28,610 nt of DNA from JAFLCM01 sp964510955 (lineage in GTDB: Bacteria > Planctomycetota > Phycisphaerae > Phycisphaerales > UBA1924). The position numbers were made by a program, and so were the translations under genes. Under the pieces are notes generated by a model. The model did not search any database and was not told where the DNA came from. It saw nothing but the letters and a program-made list of their open reading frames with translations. The stretch spans positions 1-28,610 of the forward strand of contig CAZEDW010000052.1 of NCBI GenBank assembly GCA_964510955.1, given 5' to 3'. Below, one piece after another: positions 1-7,504 of this stretch (the first letter of the stretch is position 1; each line of letters begins with the position of its first letter).

Positions 1-1139
1 GGCCACGCCGCCCCCGCGACGCCGGCCCCGACGGCGCCCAGCGTGCCCACAGCCAAGCCCAGGGGCGAGAGCCGGAAGCCCGCCGAAAACTGGTCGGCGA
101 AGACACGCGTGAGGGTGTAAACCATCGCCATCCCGACCGGGACGCCGATCAACGCGCCGCAGGCGCCCAGGGCCGCGCCGACGCCGAGCTGGGCGGCGGC
201 GAGCTGCGCGCCGGTGGCCCCGATGCAGCGCATGATGGCCAGTTCGCGCTGGCGCTCGAGCATGTTGGTGGTGAGGCCGGTGAGGACGATGAACGCCGAG
301 GCGATGAACCCCAGCGATGAGACAAGCAGGAACACCATGCGGGCCGCGGTGGACTTGGCCTTCAGGCCGCTGGAGACCGGGGCGGTGGGCTCGATGTAGA
401 TGTCCTTGGGCAGCCCGGCGGACCACCGGGCCGCGAGGGCGCGGGCATCATCCGGGCGGCGCCGGTCGTCTTTGAGCACGATGCGGACCTCATTGACCCT
501 TCCGGGGAAACCGGTGGCGGCCCACAGCGTGTTCAGGGTGACGCAGGCCCCGGCCTGGCGCATGGCCTTGACGGGCATGGCCGCGGTGACGCCGACCAGC
601 TTGAGGCGCAGCGGTTTCTCGCCCGCGAGCGCCTCGACCTCGTCGCCGACCCGGACTCCCAGCGCGCGGGCCGACTCGGCGTCGATGACGACCTCGTTGT
701 CGTTGGCGACGGCACGCCCACCGGGCATGATCGAGGGCGTGGAGACCTCGTATTCGAGCGAAGGGTCGATGGCGTCAACGCTCGCGGTGACCACGGCGCC
801 CGGGTCTCCCGCGGCGCTGGACGGGATGCCGGCGCGGCGGATCTGCATGGCCCCCTTGGCCCGTGGAGCGATCGCGTCCACTTCCGGCTTGCGCCGGACT
901 TCTTCCATCACGCCCACGTCGAAACGGTCGTCGCCGACGCGCTTCATGCGGAGGTCGGCCTTGCCGAGCATGGCGGTCATGCGCTGGTCGATGCCGGCGT
1001 TGAGAGATTCAAGGGCGCAGCCGACGGCCGACAGCAGCGCCGTGGCGGCGGCCACGGCGAGGACCAGCAACCGCGTGCGCCGGGGGCTACCGCCCAAGGC
1101 GTTGCGCGTGAGCCGCCAGATCGGACGGGTCCATGCCAT
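1..1139 (-). CDS. FtsX-type ABC transporter permease (C-terminus beyond window)
   Basis: Reading the minus strand from an ATG at 1139, the frame stays open to the left edge (about 379 residues seen). The protein starts with a short basic stretch and a hydrophobic helix (about residues 24-42, rich in Leu, Val and Ala), then a roughly 220-residue extracytoplasmic region resembling the MacB periplasmic domain. A second membrane helix near residue 265 is followed by the typical FtsX segment with ERQRELAIMRCIGAT, then further hydrophobic segments. This layout fits MacB/LolC-type permeases that move lipids, lipoproteins or peptides, or act as mechanotransmitters, using the partner ATPase. It overlaps the ATPase gene by 53 bp, so the two are almost certainly co-translated. 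The substrate cannot be told. Start choice rests on the ATG and the immediate membrane helix; no clear Shine-Dalgarno site is seen. Confidence 0.85.
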   Translation of the reverse strand, partial: MAWTRPIWRLTRNALGGSPRRTRLLVLAVAAATALLSAVGCALESLNAGIDQRMTAMLGKADLRMKRVGDDRFDVGVMEEVRRKPEVDAIAPRAKGAMQIRRAGIPSSAAGDPGAVVTASVDAIDPSLEYEVSTPSIMPGGRAVANDNEVVIDAESARALGVRVGDEVEALAGEKPLRLKLVGVTAAMPVKAMRQAGACVTLNTLWAATGFPGRVNEVRIVLKDDRRRPDDARALAARWSAGLPKDIYIEPTAPVSSGLKAKSTAARMVFLLVSSLGFIASAFIVLTGLTTNMLERQRELAIMRCIGATGAQLAAAQLGVGAALGACGALIGVPVGMAMVYTLTRVFADQFSAGFRLSPLGLAVGTLGAVGAGVAGAAW

Positions 1140-1815
1140 CGGTCTTGAGGGTCTCCACGATCACGCCGTCACGCATGAAGTAGGTTGCCTTGCAGTGTGC
1201 GGCGGCGGCGGGCTCGTGCGTGACCATGAGCACCGTCATGCCGCGTTCGGATGCCAGGCGCCCCAGCAGCGTCCAGAGCTGCTCGCTGGCCCGTGAATCG
1301 AGGTTGCCGGTGGGCTCGTCGGCGAAGAGCACGGGGGGCGAGAAGAGCAGGGCGCGGGCGATCGCGACGCGTTGCTGCTCGCCTCCGGAGAGGGCCTCGG
1401 GTCGGTGATCGGCGCGGTCGGCGACGCCAAGCGCGGTGAGCAGCCCGGCGCTCTTCTGGCGGAGATCCGAGTCGCCCAGGCCTGACAGGAGCCCCGGCAA
1501 CTCGACGTTCTCGCGCGCCGTCATGGTGGCGATGAGGTTGAACTGCTGAAACACGATGCCCACACCGTGACGCCGGTATCGCGTCAGCTCGCGCTCGCCG
1601 AGGGTGTCGATGCGCTGGGCGCCGACTTCGAGCTCGCCGGCGTCGGGGAGGTCCAGACCGGCGAGCAGGTGGAGCAGCGTGGACTTGCCGCAGCCCGACG
1701 GTCCCATGACCGCGTAAAAGCCCGGCTCGTCGATGGAAAGCTCCACGCCGCGCAGGGCCTCAACGCGGCGCCCGCCGAGGTCGTAGGTCTTGCGGACTTG
1801 GCGGCAACGGATCAA
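1087..1815 (-). CDS. ABC transporter ATP-binding protein, LolD/MacB-type
   Basis: A 242-residue ATPase with every motif of the family: Walker A GPSGCGKST (38-46), Q-loop Gln near 90, signature LSGGEQQRV (142-150), Walker B VLFADEP followed by TGNLDS (about 162-174), and the H-loop His200. Length and the FADEPTGNLD form are typical of the LolD/MacB/FtsE group, which powers FtsX-type permeases rather than importers. It would hydrolyse ATP at the cytoplasmic face for the permease encoded next to it (53-bp overlap). The start codon is TTG at 1815, which places MIRCRQVRKTY at the N-terminus as in homologues; no in-frame ATG lies nearby. gcvH lies 24 bp upstream on the same strand, so it may be read from the same transcript. 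Confidence 0.93.
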   Translation of the reverse strand: MIRCRQVRKTYDLGGRRVEALRGVELSIDEPGFYAVMGPSGCGKSTLLHLLAGLDLPDAGELEVGAQRIDTLGERELTRYRRHGVGIVFQQFNLIATMTARENVELPGLLSGLGDSDLRQKSAGLLTALGVADRADHRPEALSGGEQQRVAIARALLFSPPVLFADEPTGNLDSRASEQLWTLLGRLASERGMTVLMVTHEPAAAAHCKATYFMRDGVIVETLKTDGMDPSDLAAHAQRLGR

Positions 1816-1839
1816 GGGAGGGGAGTACGGAGGCGGCGA

Positions 1840-2229
1840 TTACGTCGCGTACTTGGCGTTGTACGCCCCGCCGTCCATCAGCGTTGCGAACCCGGCCGGA
1901 TCAGTCACCTTGATCTTGACCAGCCACCCCTTGCCGTAGGGGTCGGCGTTGACGGCGGACGGGTCGTCTCCGAGCGCCTTGTTGACCTCGGCGACCTCAC
2001 CGGCCACGCCGGTGTAGATGTCGCTGGTGGCCTTCACGCTCTCGACCTCCCCCACCACATCGCCTGCCTTGAGCTTGGTTCCCACCGGCTTCATCTGGAC
2101 ATAGGTGATGTCGGTGAGCTGGTTGACGGCGAACTGGGTGATGCCGAGGGTGAATGTGGAGGGCGGATTTCCCTGAGCGAGGTGCCACTCGTGGCTGTCG
2201 GAGTACTTGCGATCGGAGGGGGCTGGCAT
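1840..2229 (-). CDS. gcvH: Glycine cleavage system H protein
   Basis: A 129-residue protein matching the usual H-protein length. It carries the N-terminal pattern KYSDSHEW and the lipoylation motif EVESVKATSDIY with the lipoyl-accepting Lys66, followed by the GxVxEVN turn. The H protein shuttles the aminomethyl group between the P, T and L proteins of glycine cleavage in the cytoplasm. An upstream in-frame ATG at 2289 would add 20 basic residues not found in the family, so the ATG at 2229 is chosen. No gcvT or gcvP is next to it in this window; instead an ABC transporter follows 24 bp downstream, so the gene is separated from the rest of its pathway here. Confidence 0.95.
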   Translation of the reverse strand: MPAPSDRKYSDSHEWHLAQGNPPSTFTLGITQFAVNQLTDITYVQMKPVGTKLKAGDVVGEVESVKATSDIYTGVAGEVAEVNKALGDDPSAVNADPYGKGWLVKIKVTDPAGFATLMDGGAYNAKYAT

Positions 2230-2393
2230 GTTTTGGTTCGTGGGTTGGAGGGCGGACGTAGCGGCGCGCTTCAAACGGTTGATGTGCAAGCAGATGCGCC
2301 GCGACGGGGGTGGATGCTACCGCCGTGGCGAGCCACCGCAACTGCACGCGTGGTGCCCGTGTTTTGGGCCCGTGATCGGCTGCACCGTGGCAG

Positions 2394-2422
2394 TTGATCG
2401 TGCAACCGTGCATGTGGAATAT
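2394..2422 (+). promoter_or_regulatory. Possible sigma-70-like promoter
   Basis: TTGATC (2394-2399) and GAATAT (2417-2422) are separated by exactly 17 bp. The -35 box matches four of six consensus bases and the -10 box three of six, in a locally AT-richer patch of an otherwise very GC-rich sequence. Transcription would start near 2429 and run into the terminator at 2531-2569. No coding sequence lies between, so the product would be a short RNA or an attenuated leader. Confidence 0.3.
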
Positions 2423-2428
2423 CGAATG

Positions 2429-2569
2429 GGAGCTTGCCCACGCAACCAAAGCGCGGAATAATCATCGTATCAGTGCCGAGACACGCCGACGATTCGTCGG
2501 GCGGCACCCAACCCAGTCTTTCTCCCCTCCAGACGGTCTGGCCCTTCGGGGCTGGACCGTCTCTTTTTT
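2429..2569 (+). ncRNA. Candidate small RNA or attenuated leader
   Basis: The stretch between the promoter-like pair and the strong terminator has no coding frame worth reporting, but it can fold. GTGCCG (2473-2478) pairs with CGGCAC (2502-2507), enclosing CCGACG (2486-2491) paired with CGTCGG (2495-2500) around a three-base ATT loop. The terminator hairpin then follows at 2531. A predicted length of about 140 nt fits a small RNA or a leader that ends transcription before the downstream gene at 2703. I do not recognise it as 6S, SRP, tmRNA or RNase P RNA, nor as a known riboswitch. Confidence 0.35.
2531..2569 (+). terminator. Strong Rho-independent terminator
   Basis: AGACGGTC (2531-2538) pairs with GACCGTCT (2555-2562). 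The stem continues through two G-T pairs and GCCC/GGGC to a cUUCGg tetraloop at 2545-2548, giving about 14 pairs, followed by six T residues at 2564-2569. The T-run fixes the direction as plus strand. The nearest upstream gene is on the opposite strand, so the terminator either ends an unannotated RNA or protects the TIM-barrel gene from read-through. Confidence 0.85.
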
Positions 2570-2617
2570 CGCCCGGACTGCGGAGAATAGCGGTCCTACC
2601 CAAACATCGCCCTTTTG

Positions 2618-2630
2618 CGGTACAGTACCG
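2618..2630. promoter_or_regulatory. Inverted repeat CGGTAC-A-GTACCG, possible operator
   Basis: A perfect 6-bp inverted repeat with one central base lies 73 bp upstream of the ATG at 2703. Its inner TACAGT could also act as a -10 box, but no matching -35 box is evident. Its position suits an operator for a dimeric regulator; no regulator is known here. Confidence 0.25.
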
Positions 2631-2702
2631 GCGTCGTCGGGGCCCGAGCGACGCGCGTTGGGCGCCGCGGTCCTGATCGCCGGTAGCTCCCAAAGACCCC
2701 CG

Positions 2703-3566
2703 ATGCTCCTGACGCTGTCCGCCCAGTCATTCGGTTCGATGCTCTCGGGGGCCAAGCCCAAAATTGCGCTGGTCGATCTGCCGAAGCTGGCCCACGATGA
2801 GCTCGGATTGAACGGGCTGGTGATCCAGACGCCGCTGCTGACGGGCTGGGACATCAAGAAAGTTGAGCATTTCCGCGACCGGGCCGACAAGGCCAACTGC
2901 CCCTGCCTGCTGCTAGTAGAGCCCGAGGCGCAGCGGATCGGGGCATCGGACCCGGACGCGGCCGCCGCCGCCGAGGACCGCATGTCACGCGTGCTTCAGG
3001 CGGCCCACCGCCTGGGGTGCAGCGGCGTGGCGATGAGGGTGCATGAATCGCTGACGTCGGTGGCGCCCGAGGCTCTTTCGGCGGCGATCAAGCGCGTGGT
3101 GCAGCGGGCCGAGCGGCTTGAGCTCAACCTTCTGATCGGCCCGAACGCGGGGCCGACGTTCACGCCTGAGCGGCTGACCGGGGTCATCCGCAAGGTGGGC
3201 GGGTTCAGGATCGGTTCATTCCCGGATTTCGAGGCGGCGTCCAAGACGCCGCTCGAGCCCGCCAAACCCGGGGCCGCACCGGGGCCGCCCGACGCGGCGG
3301 CGTATCTGCGCGCCCTGACGCCCTACGCGAGCGTGGTGTCGGCCTCGTTCGGCGACTTCGACGCTTCGGGCAAGCACAAGGGGTACGATTTTTCGGCGTG
3401 TGTGGACGCCGTGAGCAGCGTTGGGTTTGATCAGACGATGTCGCTAGAATATCGGGGCTCGGGCCCGCCGCAGGACGCGATCACCCGAGCCAAGGCCGCT
3501 GTCGAAGCCCTCGTAATGGAGGCGCCGAAGGACGATGACACCGAGCAGCCTGCCGACGACGAATGA
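2703..3566 (+). CDS. TIM-barrel (xylose isomerase/AP endonuclease 2-like) protein
   Basis: A 287-residue protein with alternating beta/alpha segments typical of the sugar phosphate isomerase/epimerase superfamily. Segments such as LGCSGVAMRVHE, LNLLIGPNAG, FRIGSFPDFE and the late strand MSLEYRG, with its Glu in the usual metal-ligand place near the C-terminus, support the fold. A full set of metal-binding residues is not obvious, so the member may be divergent or non-canonical. The C-terminus is acidic. The ATG at 2703 is chosen because the frame upstream reads through the terminator region. It lies 76 bp before the cmk start and is probably co-transcribed with it. No substrate can be assigned. 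Confidence 0.7.
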   Translation: MLLTLSAQSFGSMLSGAKPKIALVDLPKLAHDELGLNGLVIQTPLLTGWDIKKVEHFRDRADKANCPCLLLVEPEAQRIGASDPDAAAAAEDRMSRVLQAAHRLGCSGVAMRVHESLTSVAPEALSAAIKRVVQRAERLELNLLIGPNAGPTFTPERLTGVIRKVGGFRIGSFPDFEAASKTPLEPAKPGAAPGPPDAAAYLRALTPYASVVSASFGDFDASGKHKGYDFSACVDAVSSVGFDQTMSLEYRGSGPPQDAITRAKAAVEALVMEAPKDDDTEQPADDE

Positions 3567-3642
3567 GCCCGGACGCGGCTTCGCCGAGACGTTTGTTGCT
3601 TCGGAAGCGTCCGGCGGGCTGGTGGGGACTGTCGAGGTCGAG

Positions 3643-4371
3643 ATGCGCCGATTGATCGTGACCATCGACGGGCCGGCCGGGACTGGGAAATCCTCCGTCG
3701 CGCGCGATCTCGCCAAATCACTCGGGCTCGAGTTCCTCGACACCGGCGCCATGTACCGCGCCGCAACCGCCCTCGCCATCGACCACGGAGTACGCCTCAA
3801 CGACGAGGCCGGCATCCAGCGCCTCCTCCGCGAGGCTGACCTCGCCTTCGACTGGACCACCGACCCGCCCACGCTCATGGCGTTCGGGCGCTCGATTATG
3901 CACCGTCTCCGCGACCCCGACGTCGCGATCGCCGTTTCGCCCGTTTCCCAGCTCCGGGCCGTCCGCGAGGTCCTCGTCGAGTCCCAGCGCCGCATCGGCG
4001 AGGCCCATCCTCGCCTGGTCAGCGAAGGGCGCGACCAGGGTTCGGTGGTTTTTCACGACGCGGAGGTCAAGTTCTTCCTGACCGCCAGCGTCGAAGAGCG
4101 CACCCGCCGGCGCGTCAAGCAACTGCTCGACGCGGGCCGGTCGGTCGATGAGGCCGCCATCCGCGCCGAGATCGAGGACCGCGACCTGCGTGACTCGACG
4201 CGCGAGGTCGGGCCCCTGGTGTGCCCGGACGACGCCGTGACCATCGACACCGACGCGATCGCGCAGAACCAGGTGGTAGGTACGCTGGTGCAGCACGTTC
4301 GTGACCGCGCGGGCGAGGCCCTGACCGAGCCGCGCTTGACCCGGGTGGCGTGGGGCTCGCGCGGCGGATGA
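3643..4371 (+). CDS. cmk: Cytidylate kinase
   Basis: A 242-residue P-loop kinase that phosphorylates CMP and dCMP with ATP. It shows the P-loop GPAGTGKSS (10-18), the family motif LDTGAMYRA (about 32-40), the SEGRDQGSVVFHDA segment and the C-terminal EIEDRDLRDSTRE lid/CMP-binding region. Length is slightly above the usual 220-230 residues. The frame is open back to 3535, but the ATG at 3643 puts MRRLIVTIDGPAGTGKSS at the start as in other Cmk proteins. The last codon and stop overlap the start of the acyltransferase gene by 4 bp (ATGA at 4368), a cmk-plsC pairing that is common in bacteria. Confidence 0.95.
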   Translation: MRRLIVTIDGPAGTGKSSVARDLAKSLGLEFLDTGAMYRAATALAIDHGVRLNDEAGIQRLLREADLAFDWTTDPPTLMAFGRSIMHRLRDPDVAIAVSPVSQLRAVREVLVESQRRIGEAHPRLVSEGRDQGSVVFHDAEVKFFLTASVEERTRRRVKQLLDAGRSVDEAAIRAEIEDRDLRDSTREVGPLVCPDDAVTIDTDAIAQNQVVGTLVQHVRDRAGEALTEPRLTRVAWGSRGG

Positions 4372-5102
4372 GCCGGCCGCCGATCGGTGAACGATTCCCC
4401 GGACAGACCGCGCCCGAGCGGTGGTTCTACCTGTTCATCCGCCAGACGGCGACGCTGGCGTACACCCTGCTGTTCAGGGCCCGCTCGTTCGACGCGCACA
4501 AGGTGCCCCAGACAGGCGCGTGCCTCCTGGCGTGCAATCATCAATCGCACCTGGACCCTCCGCTGGTGTCGGTGGGGTTGCAGCCCCGGGCGACGCACTT
4601 TGTCGCCAAGGCGTCGCTGTTCAAGTGGGGCCCCTTCGGCAGGTTCATCGGCGCCCTGTGTTCCATCCCCATCAAGCAGGACGGCACCGCCGACCCCGGC
4701 GCCATCCGCGCCGTGCTCGCACGCCTCGAACAGGGCGCCGCGGTGCTGGTCTTTCCCGAGGGCGCACGAACCCTGACCGGGACTCTTCAGCCCTTCCAGC
4801 GCGGCGTGGCCCTGCTCGTCAAGCGGGCGGGGTGCCCAGTGGTCCCCTGTGCCGTGGAGGGAACCCGCGACGCCTGGCCGCCTCGCACCCCCTTCCCCCG
4901 CCTCTGGCGCCGGCGCGTCGCCGTCATCTATGGCGAGCCGATCCCCGCCGAAGAGCTCCTGGCCCACGGCCCCGACGAGGCCCTGCGCCGCCTGGGCGTC
5001 GAGATCGAGACGCTCCGGCTCCGCCTCCGCACCCGCCTGCGGGCGTCGAGCGGCGGCAGAGTTCCGCCTGCGGGGGTCGGGGATACCGCAGCGCAAGGCT
5101 GA
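4368..5102 (+). CDS. plsC: 1-acyl-glycerol-3-phosphate acyltransferase (PlsC family)
   Basis: A 244-residue membrane-associated acyltransferase. It has the catalytic block NHQSHLD (His58 and Asp63, the HX4D motif), the segment GRFIGALCSIPIKQD, the glycerol-phosphate-binding FPEGAR (129-134) and a later VVPCAVEGT motif. A hydrophobic N-terminal helix (about 20-36) would anchor it to the inner membrane. It likely makes phosphatidic acid from lysophosphatidic acid, although other lysophospholipid acceptors are possible. The ATG at 4368 overlaps the cmk stop as ATGA; an in-frame GTG at 4350 is less likely. Confidence 0.88.
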   Translation: MSRPPIGERFPGQTAPERWFYLFIRQTATLAYTLLFRARSFDAHKVPQTGACLLACNHQSHLDPPLVSVGLQPRATHFVAKASLFKWGPFGRFIGALCSIPIKQDGTADPGAIRAVLARLEQGAAVLVFPEGARTLTGTLQPFQRGVALLVKRAGCPVVPCAVEGTRDAWPPRTPFPRLWRRRVAVIYGEPIPAEELLAHGPDEALRRLGVEIETLRLRLRTRLRASSGGRVPPAGVGDTAAQG

Positions 5103-5170
5103 TCCGACCTTTCGCGAACCACCCAGTTGGTGCTGCCCCGTCGGGGGCCAAGTCGACGGCGGCCACGGGC

Positions 5171-5192
5171 AAAAACCGGCGAGGGCCTCCGG
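5171..5192 (-). terminator. Weak terminator-like hairpin with U-run
   Basis: On the minus strand CCGG pairs with CCGG around a partly paired core, with five T residues directly after it (plus-strand aaaaa at 5171-5175). It lies 16 bp after the stop of the 54-aa membrane protein and could end the tRNA-Leu/small-protein transcript. The stem is short and has a mismatch, so the call is tentative. Confidence 0.35.
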
Positions 5193-5207
5193 AACTCCCG
5201 GAAATCC

Positions 5208-5372
5208 TCACCAGAACCGCGGTCTCATGATGTAGGACAGCAGCAAGAGCGACACCATCACGACAATCATGATCCCGCCGATGCCGATGCCCAGCCAGCG
5301 GCGGGGATGGGCCTGCCAGTCGTCCCGCAACTGGTCCAACATGCCTTCAAGCCAATCGGGCGTTTGCAACAT
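5208..5372 (-). CDS. Small single-pass membrane protein (54 aa)
   Basis: A 54-residue protein with an amphipathic N-terminal part (MLQTPDWLEGMLDQLRDDWQ), a basic HPRRW turn, one strongly hydrophobic helix (about residues 28-48, rich in Ile, Val, Met and Leu) and a short RPRFW tail. No family is recognised. It begins 18 bp after the 3' end of tRNA-Leu on the same strand, so it is probably made from the same primary transcript. The frame continues upstream through the tRNA, but the ATG at 5372 is the first one after it. Topology cannot be fixed; the positive residues lie on both sides of the helix. Confidence 0.6.
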   Translation of the reverse strand: MLQTPDWLEGMLDQLRDDWQAHPRRWLGIGIGGIMIVVMVSLLLLSYIMRPRFW

Positions 5373-5390
5373 CGGTGGGCCAAGCCGGAA

Positions 5391-5474
5391 TGCGGGCGAC
5401 AGGAATCGAACCTGCACGTCGGTAAGGACACGGGAACCTAAATCCCGCGCGTCTGCCAGTTCCGCCACGCCCGC
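5391..5474 (-). tRNA. tRNA-Leu (anticodon UAG)
   Basis: An 84-nt cloverleaf on the minus strand. The acceptor GCGGGCG pairs perfectly with CGCCCGC, with discriminator A. The anticodon stem is CGGGA/TCCCG with loop TTTAGGT, giving anticodon TAG. A long variable arm, expected for leucine tRNAs, and a GGTTCGATTCC-type T-arm follow. CCA is not encoded. It reads CUA and possibly other CUN codons. Confidence 0.95.
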
Positions 5475-5561
5475 GGCTGGCAGGATGATACGCATCGGGC
5501 CGCGGGCCTCGGCGTTCGATGCCGAACCCCCCGCCATGCCGATCTACAGTCCCGGCCCATC

Positions 5562-6545
5562 ATGCCCGCCCAGCCCGCCAACCCGCCCGATGCCGCCGGC
5601 CCCTCCGAGCGCCGCGCCGCCGCCGTCTCGTTCGGCATCTCGCTGGCGGTCCACGCCGCCATTGCCCTCGCCGCGCTCTTGGCCGTCTGGACGGTCACCC
5701 TCCCTCCCCGCGACGCCAGGCCGGAGATCACCGTCAGCTTCTTCGACCCCGCCCCCAGCGGCGTCATACTCACCGAGCCGGCGCCCGGTCCGCTCCCGGC
5801 GGCGACGCCGCCCGCCATCGTCCCCCAGGTCAAGTCCCCCGCCCCCACCCTGAGCGAACAGGTCGCCGCCCTTGCGCCCGGTTCAACCCCCGACCCCAAC
5901 GCCGCTCCGACGATCAGCGCCCAGAAGCGCGAGCTGATCGAGGCCCGCTCGTTCCCCCAGGTCACCTACCACGGCCTCGGCGCCGGCAACGCACAGAGCA
6001 TTGTCTATGTGGTGGACGCCGGCGGCTCGATGGTGACCGCGTTCGCGCGCGTCAAGGACGAGCTGAAGCGCTCGCTCTTCAAGCTCACCCGCACCCAGCG
6101 GTTCCAGGTGGTGTTCTTCTGCAAGGGAGACGCCGAGGCCGCCCCGCTCCCCGAAGACGCCGGCAGCGCCGGCAAGCCGCGCCGCCTGATCCGCGCCACC
6201 CCCGAGGCCGTCCGCAGCGTCGGCGCGTGGATCGACTCCTTCCGGCCCTCCGGCTCGGGCAACCCCATCAAGGGGCTGGAGAAGGCGCTCGCGTGGCGGC
6301 CCGACGCGGTCTTCGTGCTCTCGAGCGTCATCCCCGGGCAGGGCGATTGGAAGCCGGACAAAGCCGGCGTGCTCGCGTTCCTCGAGCAGATGAACCCTCG
6401 AGACTCGCGCGGACGGCGCCCCGTCTCCATCAAGACCATCCAGTTCTTCGACCCTGACCCGCAGGGGATCCTGCAAACCATCGGCGAGTTGCACGGCGGG
6501 GCCGACGGCTACACCTTTGTCAAGCGATCAGACCTCGGGCCTTGA
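5562..6545 (+). CDS. Membrane-anchored vWA-like protein
   Basis: A 327-residue protein with one N-terminal membrane helix (about 22-46), a proline-rich linker (about 60-115), and a C-terminal von Willebrand A-like domain starting near residue 145 (SIVYVVDAGGSMVTAF). The first MIDAS motif reads D-A-G-G-S: Asp152 and Ser156 of the usual DxSxS are present, but the first Ser is Gly154. Metal binding may therefore be weakened or lost. The N-terminal anchor plus Pro-rich spacer resembles TonB/TolA-type energy-coupling proteins. The next genes encode an ExbB-like channel and two ExbD-like proteins, so it may be the transducing or regulatory part of that complex. The ATG at 5562 is 88 bp from the tRNA-Leu 5' end, which is transcribed the other way. 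Confidence 0.7.
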   Translation: MPAQPANPPDAAGPSERRAAAVSFGISLAVHAAIALAALLAVWTVTLPPRDARPEITVSFFDPAPSGVILTEPAPGPLPAATPPAIVPQVKSPAPTLSEQVAALAPGSTPDPNAAPTISAQKRELIEARSFPQVTYHGLGAGNAQSIVYVVDAGGSMVTAFARVKDELKRSLFKLTRTQRFQVVFFCKGDAEAAPLPEDAGSAGKPRRLIRATPEAVRSVGAWIDSFRPSGSGNPIKGLEKALAWRPDAVFVLSSVIPGQGDWKPDKAGVLAFLEQMNPRDSRGRRPVSIKTIQFFDPDPQGILQTIGELHGGADGYTFVKRSDLGP

Positions 6546-6584
6546 AGGGCCCTGCGCCTCGCTGAGAGGCTCGGAGCGACACGG

Positions 6585-7475
6585 ATGCCAATCAGACTCA
6601 TCAACAGCGGAGAGCGGGCGTGGCGGCTGGCGGTCGTGCGCCGTGCCGCAGTGATTCTCACCGGGCTGCTTCTCGCCTCCGCGCTCGTCCCGATCGGTCG
6701 CGCCCAGACCCCCGGCGCCGGCCCGAGCGCCGCCCAACCAGCCGCGCCGAGCGAGACCACCCAACCGCACGCCGTTTCCGAGAGCGGTGGCGGGTCAGCG
6801 GGAGGGTCCAAGCTGGTGCGGACGACCGTCGGCGAAGCGTTCTTTGTGCAGCGCAACCCTCAGACCCAGCGCGTCGAAGTCGTCGGCACGCTCATTATCT
6901 GGCTGCTCATCGCCCTCAGCGTCGCCTGCACGAGCATGATCGGCGCCCAGCTTTGGGCCCACCGCCGGCGCGGTTATGTGCCCGATGCGCTCAACGAGGC
7001 GCTGAAGCGTGCGCTCTACGAGAAGAAGCTGGAGCCGGCGTTCTCGGCGCTGGCGGGTGAGAACTCGATGCTGGCGAGCGTGGTTGGCGCGGGCCTGCGG
7101 CAGGCGCGCCACGGGTACCTGGCGATGGTGCGGGCCGCCGAGCAGCGCGCGGACGAGGTGGCGGTGCGGAAGCTGCGGACCATCGAGCCGCTGAACATCA
7201 TCGGCAATGTGGCGCCGATGCTGGGGTTGTTTGGCACGGTCTACGGGATCATCCTGAGCTTCCGCGAGATCGTGGCCTCGGGCGGGGCCGCTGACCCGGT
7301 CGCGCTGGCGGCGGGCATCGGCACGGCGCTGGTGGCCACGTTCTGGGGTCTTGTGGTGGCGATCCCGGCGCTGGCGTTCTATGGCGTCTTGCGGAGCCGG
7401 ATCGACTCGCTGACGGTCGAGGCCGCGGCGGCGGCGGAGGAACTCATCGCCACGCTCAAGCCGACGGAGAAGTGA
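6585..7475 (+). CDS. MotA/TolQ/ExbB-type proton channel protein
   Basis: A 296-residue protein. Residues 12-41 look like a cleavable signal peptide ending in an AQT-type site. A periplasmic Ser/Gly/Pro-rich stretch follows, then three membrane helices: about 98-124, 203-228 (NIIGNVAPMLGLFGTVYGII, the classic ExbB/TolQ segment) and 243-270. The long cytoplasmic loop between helices 1 and 2 is typical. ExbB-type pentamers form the proton-driven stator around an ExbD dimer. The signal peptide before the first helix is an extension over E. coli ExbB and is common in some Gram-negative phyla. It sits 39 bp after the vWA-like gene and 29 bp before the first exbD-like gene, so the set is one operon. 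Confidence 0.88.
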   Translation: MPIRLINSGERAWRLAVVRRAAVILTGLLLASALVPIGRAQTPGAGPSAAQPAAPSETTQPHAVSESGGGSAGGSKLVRTTVGEAFFVQRNPQTQRVEVVGTLIIWLLIALSVACTSMIGAQLWAHRRRGYVPDALNEALKRALYEKKLEPAFSALAGENSMLASVVGAGLRQARHGYLAMVRAAEQRADEVAVRKLRTIEPLNIIGNVAPMLGLFGTVYGIILSFREIVASGGAADPVALAAGIGTALVATFWGLVVAIPALAFYGVLRSRIDSLTVEAAAAAEELIATLKPTEK

Positions 7476-7504
7476 GCGCCGAGAACGCCGAGCCAAGCCA
7501 CTGA

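Larger units (their letters stand above)
2230..2702. other. 473-bp intergenic region between divergent genes
   Basis: No convincing protein gene is seen on either strand. It lies between the start of gcvH (minus strand) and the start of the TIM-barrel gene (plus strand). It holds a promoter-like pair (2394-2422), a nested inverted repeat (2473-2507), a strong plus-strand terminator (2531-2569) and a perfect 6+1+6 inverted repeat (2618-2630). Each is listed separately. Both flanking genes point outward, so the terminator does not serve either of them in the usual downstream way. Confidence 0.8.

Noticed and set aside
3535..3642. 36-residue N-terminal extension of cytidylate kinase
   Set aside because: The extension overlaps the previous gene and does not resemble Cmk; the family starts just before the P-loop, as with the ATG at 3643.
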